DNA from: Burkholderia sp. Ax-1724
Lineage (GTDB): Bacteria > Pseudomonadota > Gammaproteobacteria > Burkholderiales > Burkholderiaceae
Length of the DNA stretch: 64,000 bases
Assembly: GCF_011752995.1 (NCBI RefSeq)
Contig: NZ_VWWL01000006.1
Location: 124,001 to 188,000, forward strand
Reading direction: 5' to 3'
The notes under the pieces were generated by a model. The model made no database searches and was not told the origin of the DNA. It saw only the letters and a program-made list of their open reading frames with translations. Made by a program: the position numbers and the translations under genes. Below are positions 57,532 through 64,000 of the stretch, in pieces. Positions within the stretch are counted from its first letter, which is position 1. The number at the start of each line of letters is the position of its first letter.

Positions 57532-60500
57532 GAGGCGCTCCGCAGATGTGCGAGAAGCGGCTTGAAGACGATCGCGGCAAGGCTGCCGAACGGCTCGTCG
57601 AGCGTGAGCGGCGTGCCGCGCAACGCGATGCGCAGTGCCGGGTCGTCGGACTCGCCGCGCACGCGGTCGTTGATCCACACGCCCTGCGCCGCCGCATCGC
57701 TTTCGCTGATTTTCGTCCACGCGCTCTTCGGGAAAAAGCGTAGCGGCAAGCGGCGCCCGGCCTTGAAGAGCGCGGCCAACGGCGCGAGTTCGTCGAGCGG
57801 CGCTGTGACCGGCGCGAGCTCGAAGCTCTCGCCGCTGCCGTGCCATACGGTGCGGCGCGGGCCATCCGGGCGCACCGCGCAATAAACCAGATGCGCGAGC
57901 CACGCGGACAGATAGTCTCGCGCGGTGGCCTTGGCATAACGAAACATCACTTGCCCCGTTCCGGTCAGCAGATTCAAGGTGCCGCGCAATTGCAGCGGCG
58001 TTTCGGCGGCTTCGCGCAGCAGCGCATCGTGCGGGCCGAACAGCGCGCCGACGATATCGGCGCCGGCGGGCCAGCGCGGCGCCACGTCGAGCACGAAGGG
58101 CAAGCGCTCGATGCCCGAGGCCACTTCGCGGCGCACGCTTGTCGCGAGTTGCTGCAACGCGCTCAATTCGCGCGCGCGCCATACCGCGCCGGTCGCGCCG
58201 CCCGGCAACTCGGGGCTCGCCTCGGCGACGCGGCGCACGCGGCTGAACATCGCGTCGTCGTCCGTGCCTGCATCGAGCAGCACCGGCAGCAGGCGCTCGG
58301 CGAGCGCGTCGCGCCCCGCGTAATCGAGATCGAACGGCTCGGTGTCGAGCAACTCGCCCTGCGCATCCGACAACGCGACGCCGAGGCGGTCGCGCAACAG
58401 CGAACGCGCCGGATGACGCCAGAAGCGCACGAAATCGTCGAACCCGACTTCATGCGTCTCCTCGGCCGGCAGCGGCTGATCGAAGAACGGCGCGGCGGCT
58501 GGGTGCCGCGGCGCGGCGAGCAAGGTGGCAAGCTCGGCGCGATCGGCGTCGTAGGTGAACAGGTCCGGTTGAGCCGCGAAATAGTTCGAGGCGAACGCCT
58601 GCAACGGATGCTCGACGATGAACGCGTGGCGCGCTGCATCGACCTCCGCGGGACTCGCGCCCTCGCCCGCCGACACCTGCGCGAGATGATCGAGCAGTTC
58701 GTCGACGAGCGCGGCCGGCGGCAGCGGCGCGTTGTCGCGAATGCTGCGCCCCGTGTAGGCGATGAAAAGCCGCTCGCGTGCGGCGAGCAGCAGATCGAGG
58801 AACAGATTGCGCTCGTCGTCGCGGCGCTGACGGTCGCCGGCCTTGCCGAACGCGGCCATCAGATCGAACTCGTCGGCCCGCGCGAGACTCGGCAGCACGC
58901 CGTCGTCCATGCCGACGAGGCACACGACGCGAAACGGCAGGCCGCGCAGACTCGTGAGCGACGAGAACGTCACGCTGCCCCACGGCACGCCGCCGCGCGC
59001 GGGGTCGTCGAGCGCTTCGGTGAGCGCGCCGCGGATCACCGAGGCGGGCAGCGGCACGTCGTGCGCGCCGGCCTGCATCGCGTCGCTCATCGTGTCGAGC
59101 GCATCGCGCACGGCCGCGAGCGAATCGGCGAAATCGACGCCGCCGTCGAAGCACTGCGCGAGCGTTTCGAGCAGCTGTTGCGACCATTCGGCCGGCGTGC
59201 GCTCGATCGCGCACTGCGCCGCGAAGCTGTCGATGTCGTCGACGAAACGCGACAGGCGGCCGAGCAGTTCGGCGTCCGAGCCGTCCGCGCCGTCCACCGG
59301 CAACCACGCGTCGACCGGCTCGCCGCCGGCCGGCATCGCGTAGCCGAGGTAAAGACGCGTAAGCGCATCGGCAAATGTGTGGCGCGCGACCGGCACGTTT
59401 TCGCCGGCTGGTTCGAGCGGCGCGAGCCCACGCCGCGCGCCGGCCGCCGCGAGCCATTCCTGCGCGGTTTCGAGCGAATTCGCGTCGATGCCGTAGCGCA
59501 CCGCGACCGCGTCCACGCGCAGCCATTCGATCAGGTCCGGCGCGCCGACACTGCGCTCGGGCAGCGCGAGCCAGTCGAGCAGCAGCCGCGCAACCGGGTT
59601 CGCCTGCGACGGCGGCAAGCCGGTGATCCGATACGGAATGCGGCGCGTGTCGCCGGCGGGCGTGGTGCCGAACACGGCGTCGATCAACGGGCCGGCCGCC
59701 GCGAGATCGGACACGGCGACGAGCACGTCGGACGGCTGCAGATCGTCGAATTCGTCGAACCAGCCGAGCAAGCGGTCGTGCAGCACTTCGAGCTGCCGCG
59801 ACAGGCTGTGGCAAACATGGACCTCGATACCGCGTTCGAGCGGCAACTCGTCGGCATCGGCTTCGTTGCGCAGATCGAGAATGCCGTTCTGCACGGCCGC
59901 GAGCCAGCTCGGCTCTGAATTTTCCGTGAAGTCGCCGGTCTCGGCCGAGGCCGCGCTCTCGGTCAGCTCGTGCAGCATATGCAGCTGCGCCTGCGTCTGA
60001 CGCCCCCATTCGGCGAGCAGCGGATGACCGACTTCCTGATAGTCGAGTTGCCCCGCCGCGTCGAGCGCCTGTACGCGCCCTTCGCTGACCACGTCGAACC
60101 AGAACTCGCGGCACGGGTTCATCACGTACAGGCGCACGTCGATCCAGCGCGACAGCGCGCGCAGCAACGCGATATGCAGCGGCGGCATGGTCGGCAAGGC
60201 GAACACGCTGACCGCTTCGGGCCATTGCGCGTTCGAGATCGCTTCGAGGTCGAGCGTGCCGATTTCGTCGAGGAAACGATACGCGGGCGGCAACGCGGCC
60301 GCGGACGTTTGCGCATGACCGTGGGCCTGCGCGAGTTCGGCGAGCAGCGCGCGCCACAGCGCGGCCTGCCAGCGCTCGTCCTCGCGCGCCGAGTCGCTCG
60401 CGCCGCTCAGACGCGGGCCGGTCTCGTCGGTGCCGTTGCCTGGCATGCCGCCCGCGAATATCGAACCGCCCTTCTGCCATTGCAGCAGCCATTCGGGGCG

Positions 60501-60932
60501 ATAGGTCAGATAGTGGTCGAGCACGGTCGCGACGCGCCGCGCGAGTTCGTAGCGCATCGACGCGTCGGCCGCATCGAGATAGGTGCGCAGACGCGGCGAC
60601 GCGTTCCACGGAAGCGACGCGTCCGCCTCATGGCCGTTCTCGAGCAGCCGGTAGCAGCGCCACACGAGCCGGTCCGGCGCGAACGGCGACTGCCTCGGCA
60701 CCTCGATCACGCCGCCGATCCGCGCCCACAGCCATTGCGCGAGATAACAGAAATCAACATTCGCGCAGATGCCCTGGCGCGCGGCGATATCGAGCTCGAG
60801 CCGCCTGCGCACGGCCGCGCTCGGCACGATCACGGGCCGCGCGGTCCACGGGTCGGCGGGCGCTTGCGCGAGGTCGTCGAGCAGCGCGCCGACCAGCGTT
60901 TCATAGCGGTTCGAGTAGAAGAGCTGGAGCAT
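57528..60932 (-). CDS. recC: Exodeoxyribonuclease V gamma subunit RecC
   Basis: 1134-residue Chi-recognition and scaffold subunit of RecBCD. Typical N-terminus MLQLFYSNRYETLVGALLDDL and FCYLAQWLWARIG; the inactive helicase-like part includes VTFSSLTSLRGLPFRVVCLVGMDDGVLPS; C-terminal inactive nuclease-like domain. ATG at 60932 matches the family start, with CGGAA upstream; in-frame codons up to 60995 add 21 residues of no similarity. First gene of the operon; no clear promoter seen between 60933 and 61134. Confidence 0.94.
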   Translation of the reverse strand: MLQLFYSNRYETLVGALLDDLAQAPADPWTARPVIVPSAAVRRRLELDIAARQGICANVDFCYLAQWLWARIGGVIEVPRQSPFAPDRLVWRCYRLLENGHEADASLPWNASPRLRTYLDAADASMRYELARRVATVLDHYLTYRPEWLLQWQKGGSIFAGGMPGNGTDETGPRLSGASDSAREDERWQAALWRALLAELAQAHGHAQTSAAALPPAYRFLDEIGTLDLEAISNAQWPEAVSVFALPTMPPLHIALLRALSRWIDVRLYVMNPCREFWFDVVSEGRVQALDAAGQLDYQEVGHPLLAEWGRQTQAQLHMLHELTESAASAETGDFTENSEPSWLAAVQNGILDLRNEADADELPLERGIEVHVCHSLSRQLEVLHDRLLGWFDEFDDLQPSDVLVAVSDLAAAGPLIDAVFGTTPAGDTRRIPYRITGLPPSQANPVARLLLDWLALPERSVGAPDLIEWLRVDAVAVRYGIDANSLETAQEWLAAAGARRGLAPLEPAGENVPVARHTFADALTRLYLGYAMPAGGEPVDAWLPVDGADGSDAELLGRLSRFVDDIDSFAAQCAIERTPAEWSQQLLETLAQCFDGGVDFADSLAAVRDALDTMSDAMQAGAHDVPLPASVIRGALTEALDDPARGGVPWGSVTFSSLTSLRGLPFRVVCLVGMDDGVLPSLARADEFDLMAAFGKAGDRQRRDDERNLFLDLLLAARERLFIAYTGRSIRDNAPLPPAALVDELLDHLAQVSAGEGASPAEVDAARHAFIVEHPLQAFASNYFAAQPDLFTYDADRAELATLLAAPRHPAAAPFFDQPLPAEETHEVGFDDFVRFWRHPARSLLRDRLGVALSDAQGELLDTEPFDLDYAGRDALAERLLPVLLDAGTDDDAMFSRVRRVAEASPELPGGATGAVWRARELSALQQLATSVRREVASGIERLPFVLDVAPRWPAGADIVGALFGPHDALLREAAETPLQLRGTLNLLTGTGQVMFRYAKATARDYLSAWLAHLVYCAVRPDGPRRTVWHGSGESFELAPVTAPLDELAPLAALFKAGRRLPLRFFPKSAWTKISESDAAAQGVWINDRVRGESDDPALRIALRGTPLTLDEPFGSLAAIVFKPLLAHLRSAS

Positions 60933-61189
60933 GGATTCCGGGTGAGGCGCAGCTCGCAGGCGGCGCATGAGCGGCGCGCAAGCCACGGCGGGCATTGAAG
61001 CGACAGCATAACAAACACGCTCCCCAGGGCATAACCTGGCCGAACGGACGAGGTCAGAACGCGCGCAAAATCAGTTAGACTCGACGGCAGTTTTCGAGCT
61101 GTCTCTTCAACTGCGGTTTTCTCGGTGAACGGATTCAGGTAGTCGATGCGCTATTCGGTCGAAATCGACATATCAGCCTGAAACCCTTG

Positions 61190-61280
61190 TAATACGGGGT
61201 TTTCATCAAAAAACACCCCCACCAACCCCCAATATAATTCTTTGAAAAATTCCGACGCACGGATTCTTTAAAATTCGCCT
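61190..61280. other. AT-rich scar at the edge of the accessory patch
   Basis: A stretch of lower GC with a C-rich run (around 61215-61230) and AATATAATTCTTTGAAAAATT marks the change from the recCBD operon to the decayed accessory region. No integrase, tRNA or flanking direct repeat could be recognised, so it is only a possible island boundary. Confidence 0.35.
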
Positions 61281-61379
61281 GACGGCTTCGTGCCCCCGCC
61301 CTTCCCGACACACGTACCGACCTTGACGAACGGCACAGCGGCCCGGATTTCAGGTCACGCCCCCCTTCCGCCTGACCGG

Positions 61380-61698
61380 TTTCCCACACGCCGCTGGCTT
61401 CTTCGCCGACCGCCTGCACTTCGGCTTCGGTCAGATCGGTAAAGCGGTGCAGTTCGCCCCCGGCGCGCACCAGCAGATAGACCGCGATCATCAGCAGCGT
61501 CCCGACCACGGGCGGGTCATCCGGTCGACAGTAAGTTCGGTCATCCGCTCCGGGCTCGCGTGACGCACGATCAGGCTTGACACGCTCGTATGCACCTGCG
61601 CGCAAAGCACCCGATACCACGTATAGGCTTCGCCCAAGCCCGCCCGCTTCAGCGGCCATGGCGGCGGCGTGGATCGGCTTGTGTATTCGAGCGATGCT
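61380..61698 (-). pseudogene. Frameshifted DUF5677-like remnant
   Basis: Protein-like segments appear in two frames: IHAAAMAAEAGG, then GLGEAYTWYRVLCAQVHTSV to SSLIVRHA in the other frame, then back to the first for EPGADDRTYCRPDDPPVVG, TLLMIAVYLLVRAGGELHRF and TDLTEAEVQ. Joined, they read like the core of DUF5677 proteins (a WYR...H motif, PDD, then helices). Two opposite one-base shifts, near 61630 and 61560, are needed. The 5' end is cut off at the DUF4279 stop codon, so this is a truncated, decayed gene. Confidence 0.5.
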
Positions 61699-62115
61699 CT
61701 ATCGATGTTCATCAATCTCGACCGTGCCACCCATCGCTCCCATCATCGTGCGGATATCGTCGGGCACATCAGGTACGCGGTCGCCTCTTTCGTTGTACCA
61801 GTAGCAGAAGAAGCGCATTCGAGCGCCATTGTCTACAAGTATCTGCCGAAGATCGGCACGCGGCAGACCAAGACGCTCAACGAGGTAGCGCAAATGCGGC
61901 TCTAGCGAGTTGCTACGGACGGCGACTTCACTGCCTATCCTCCAAAGACCAACGCGTCCGGGAATGCGGCTCGGCCGTCCCGACGGTGTAATGAACGGCT
62001 GGCCCCTGGTAATCGCCAAATCTGGCTTGACGTTAAAGTACGCCGACCAGAAAGCTGGCTCCAATGAGTCTCCAGAAATGTAAAAGGTCGCGTGCGCAAG
62101 TTGGTGGTCTTTCAT
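61699..62115 (-). CDS. DUF4279-family probable immunity protein
   Basis: 138-residue protein. It shows the DUF4279 pattern: ATFYISGDSLEPAFWSAYFNV, the Pro/Ser-rich RGQPFITPSGRPSRIPGRVG, GLWRIGSE, then SLEPHLRYLVERLGLPRADLRQILVDNG and a YWYN stretch. DUF4279 genes often lie beside polymorphic toxin modules as immunity genes. Here it follows a toxin C-terminal domain by ten bases. An alternative start at 62142, inside the toxin end, is possible. Function as immunity is inferred from position and family. Confidence 0.65.
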   Translation of the reverse strand: MKDHQLAHATFYISGDSLEPAFWSAYFNVKPDLAITRGQPFITPSGRPSRIPGRVGLWRIGSEVAVRSNSLEPHLRYLVERLGLPRADLRQILVDNGARMRFFCYWYNERGDRVPDVPDDIRTMMGAMGGTVEIDEHR

Positions 62116-62125
62116 TGGAGTTATC

Positions 62126-62383
62126 TCAGTCCGCCCAGCCATGAAAATTTCCGATGTAGCTACCCTTAAAATACACGTCACCGTTGTCATGCCAGATGAC
62201 GTTATCGGCTGGACCCAAACCATTGTCTGGCTTGAAAATGTGCAAGATTTTTCCGAACGTCTTGCGGTCATACCCAAGCATCTTCGCTGCGTAGTCCGGA
62301 TCGTTCGTGCTCGCGGCAAGTTCTTCGGTATCGGCGCTCATCGCGTCCGGCTGATACGTAAATCCACGCGTCCACCTCGTTCT
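62126..62383 (-). pseudogene. Orphan toxin C-terminal domain, cassette 1 (N-terminus lost)
   Basis: The reading frame begins around FTYQPDAMSADTEELAAS and ends with KMLGYDRKTFGKILHIFK, NGLGPADNVIWHDNGDVYFK and IGNFHGWAD then stop. Asp/His/Asn-rich, it looks like a catalytic C-terminal domain of a polymorphic toxin (Rhs, CDI or T6SS cargo); the exact family is not certain. No delivery domain is attached: upstream the frame runs antisense to an AlpA-like fragment and an M15 peptidase remnant. If translated from the internal ATG at 62341 it gives 71 residues. Confidence 0.55.
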
Positions 62384-62462
62384 CCGACCAGCGCACAGCA
62401 CGCGACTCGATGACGGGCACATTGTGGATGCAGCGAGTACCGACCGACTGGAATTTCTCAAG
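62361..62462 (-). pseudogene. AlpA-like phage regulator fragment
   Basis: The frame reads EKFQSVGTRCI then ESRAVRWSENEVDAWI, the typical C-terminal part of AlpA-family helix-turn-helix regulators (RxVxWxExEVDxWI). No N-terminal helix-turn-helix remains. Its end overlaps, in another frame, the start of toxin cassette 1, so a recombination joint lies near 62375. Confidence 0.4.
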
Positions 62463-62878
62463 TGCGGTCTTCTGGCAGTGCGGCGCGGCTCGGGCTGCGC
62501 AACGTACCGGACGCGACCGAACTGAAGAACCTGCACGCACTCACCGCTGCACTTGAAGACGTGCGCACGGTGCCCGGCAATAAACCGATCCTGATTTCGT
62601 CGGGCTTTCGATCCGACGCGGTGAATCGCACCGTGGATGGTGTGTCGAACAGCGCGCACCGCTCGGGCCTTGCTGCTGATTTCATCTGCCCGGGGTTCGG
62701 CACGCCGCTCCAGATTTGCCGCGAGGTGGAGTCGAGCGACATCGACTTCGATCAGGTTATTCAGGAGGGGACGTGAGTGCATTTTGCGATTCCCGCACCG
62801 GGCAAGAGCGGTCGGCGGCAGGTGTTGACCGCGCACTTTTCGGGCTCGGGTGGTGCCACCTACACCAGCGGCCTTTAA
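62462..62878 (+). pseudogene. M15-family peptidase (phage endolysin type) inactivated by in-frame TGA
   Basis: The frame shows AARLGLRNVPDATELKNLHA, PILISSGFRSDAVNRTV, the zinc/catalytic motif SAHRSGLAADF and DFDQVIQEGT, as in Peptidase_M15 endolysins and D-Ala-D-Ala carboxypeptidases. The conserved Trp of the final WVH motif is replaced by TGA at 62774-62776; the same frame continues VHFAIPAPGKSGRRQVLTAH to a natural TAA at 62876. A single TGG-to-TGA change thus removes the last zinc ligand. The 5' end also looks truncated, about 15 residues short, at the joint with the AlpA-like fragment. Confidence 0.75.
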
Positions 62879-62916
62879 CTCGCTCTATCGATATTCTTGT
62901 ATCCCTCAATGAAATA

Positions 62917-63171
62917 TTAAATCGATACCTTGTTACCCTTTCCATCTGTGACTTCGAGAAAATCACGAAGCTCCGGGTATTGCGTCGCAAACCAGAGAAG
63001 CGCCGCACCGCCCAAGCGACGGGCAAATTCATCATCAATCGGATGGTCTTTGCCTACCTCGTGGGACATTGTCATGTTTATTCGTGCGTTTTTGAATAGC
63101 CGCGAGTCGACAAATCCTGTCTTGATAGTGCCGGATTCCGGGTCGTAGTAAGACACAAAATATTCAGTCAT
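62917..63171 (-). CDS. Probable immunity protein of toxin cassette 2
   Basis: 84-residue acidic soluble protein: MTEYFVSYYDPESGTIKTGF, then EVGKDHPIDDEFARRLGG and LLWFATQYPELRDFLEV. No family recognised. Its ATG overlaps the stop codon of the upstream toxin-like gene by four bases (ATGA), the tight coupling usual for toxin-immunity pairs. Function is inferred from context only. Confidence 0.55.
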   Translation of the reverse strand: MTEYFVSYYDPESGTIKTGFVDSRLFKNARINMTMSHEVGKDHPIDDEFARRLGGAALLWFATQYPELRDFLEVTDGKGNKVSI

Positions 63172-63659
63172 CGATATCCCCTGCACGCTTGATAGTCCTG
63201 GAAGGCTTGATCCTTACACGCCAGATAAGTGCGCATGTCACCACCATACATTTTGCTGAGCGCACTGCAATAGGTCATCCGTGCTTCGTACATCGCATCG
63301 CACTCCTCTTCCTCGGCTGCGCTGACTCCGCGCGCCGCGATGTCATGCACATCGTCGCTGATCGCACCCGGTTGGTAGCTGAACGGCTGTGCATTGCCGA
63401 GGTTCTGCGGCGGGGTTCGTGAGCGTCCGCGACAATTGCACGTCCATGCGAGCCCCTGTGCTTCGAGCATAGCGAAACCGGTTGGTAGCGAGCGCATCCG
63501 GTCAAACGGAAAGAACTCGCCGGTCTCGACGTTATAAGCCCGTGCCGATGATGGCATCGGCGGGAAGCTGGAATAGATCGAATAGGTAATGCGACAACTC
63601 TGGCACTCTTTCTGGTCCAACCAATCCGCCCAACCGTTTTCCTGTTTCATTTGCTCCAT
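63168..63659 (-). CDS. Toxin-like protein, cassette 2
   Basis: 163-residue protein. The N-terminal part, about 1-85, is Cys- and aromatic-rich (DQKECQSCRITYSIYSSFPP, AYNVETGEFFPFDRM). Then NLGNAQPFSYQPGAISDDV matches the joint motif of cassette 1 (FTYQPDAMSADTEE). The C-terminal domain has paired Cys residues (EEEECDAMYEARMTYCSAL, TYLACKDQAFQDYQACRGYR), a pattern often seen at the ends of polymorphic toxins. AGGTG lies eight bases upstream of the ATG at 63659. No signal peptide or delivery domain is present, so export would need another protein. Confidence 0.6.
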   Translation of the reverse strand: MEQMKQENGWADWLDQKECQSCRITYSIYSSFPPMPSSARAYNVETGEFFPFDRMRSLPTGFAMLEAQGLAWTCNCRGRSRTPPQNLGNAQPFSYQPGAISDDVHDIAARGVSAAEEEECDAMYEARMTYCSALSKMYGGDMRTYLACKDQAFQDYQACRGYR

Positions 63660-63675
63660 TTTCAGACACCTGGCA

Positions 63676-63882
63676 TCAGTCAGGGACTCCGCTATGCAGC
63701 GGGTTCCCTGTGCCGGTGAGCACCACCCCGCGCCGATCAAGCAGGCCTTCGCAAGCCTGCTCAACAAACTCCCTCACTTCGTCGTGCTTCACCAGCACGT
63801 GCGACGCGGCCAGCGCGTTGACGGCATTGTTCCACGCGGTGCAGATTTGCCTGCGTTCGGTGAAGGTCATTGCGTGCCTCAT
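63676..63882 (-). CDS. Small hypothetical protein upstream of cassette 2
   Basis: 68-residue protein (CTAWNNAVNALAASHVLVKHD, EVREFVEQACEGLLDRRG) with a strong GGGAGGAA ribosome-binding site six bases before the ATG, ending 16 bases before the toxin-like gene. It may be another immunity gene or part of the cassette; no family recognised. Beyond it, to 64000, no gene is seen. Confidence 0.5.
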   Translation of the reverse strand: MRHAMTFTERRQICTAWNNAVNALAASHVLVKHDEVREFVEQACEGLLDRRGVVLTGTGNPLHSGVPD

Positions 63883-64000
63883 GGGTTCCTCCCGTGGGTG
63901 AAACCTTCACCGTAGGAGCGCGGGCCGCTCGCGCGCTATCAGATAACTCCGAATTTGCCCGCTGAAGGGCTAACCCCTGATGGAGAACATGCAAATCAAC

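Noticed and set aside
61000..61300. An integrase attachment site at a tRNA
   Set aside because: No tRNA, integrase or matching direct repeat could be found; only a drop in GC is visible.

Overview
The window is GC-rich chromosomal DNA from a betaproteobacterium, most likely a Burkholderiaceae member (Burkholderia, Paraburkholderia, Caballeronia or Trinickia type). Evidence is the odhA-odhB-odhL block next to zapE and typA, the rimP-nusA-infB-rbfA-truB operon, the MarR-led NodT/EmrA/EmrB efflux operon, and the Tad pilus gene order. No rRNA, tRNA, CRISPR array or complete insertion sequence was seen.

Region 1 (1-8.7 kb, minus strand) is a Tad/Flp pilus operon, transcribed flp, cpaA(tadV), tadE-like, cpaB(rcpC), cpaC(rcpA), cpaE(tadZ), cpaF(tadA), tadB, tadC; tadC runs off the left edge. 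A promoter lies about 200 bases upstream of flp. An intrinsic terminator and a perfect palindrome sit between flp and cpaA, which should keep pilin mRNA in excess. Region 2 (9.0-15.3 kb, plus strand) starts with a near-consensus sigma-54 promoter and an upstream palindrome. It carries two paralogous low-complexity surface lipoproteins, a TpsB-type outer-membrane transporter with no TpsA partner in view, and a DUF2147 protein.

Region 3 (15.4-25.2 kb, mostly minus) holds a stand-alone transposase-like DUF4096 protein, zapE, the 2-oxoglutarate dehydrogenase genes and typA. Divergent from typA is the marR-nodT-emrA-emrB drug-efflux operon (25.4-30.6 kb). Region 4 (30.6-40.7 kb, minus) is the transcription/translation operon rimP-nusA-infB-rbfA-truB, with a strong promoter, a terminator in its leader and a perfect 18-bp terminator hairpin between infB and rbfA. 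It is followed upstream by rluB and scpB, both with long low-complexity tails.

Region 5 (41-51.6 kb) is mixed: an aminotransferase, a LysR regulator, a second DUF4096 protein behind a sigma-54-like promoter, small secreted proteins, a YdcF-family protein, a monooxygenase-fold protein, an EAL/YkuI_C protein, arfB and a membrane protein. Region 6 (51.6-60.9 kb, minus) is a tightly coupled recC-recB-recD operon.

Region 7 (61-64 kb) is a decayed accessory patch. It has two toxin C-terminal modules that share a junction motif and then diverge, each followed by a likely immunity gene, mixed with broken fragments: an M15 peptidase killed by a TGG-to-TGA change, a frameshifted DUF5677-like gene and an AlpA-like remnant. 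This patch and the sigma-54/lipoprotein/TpsB cluster are the most promising places for undescribed biology.
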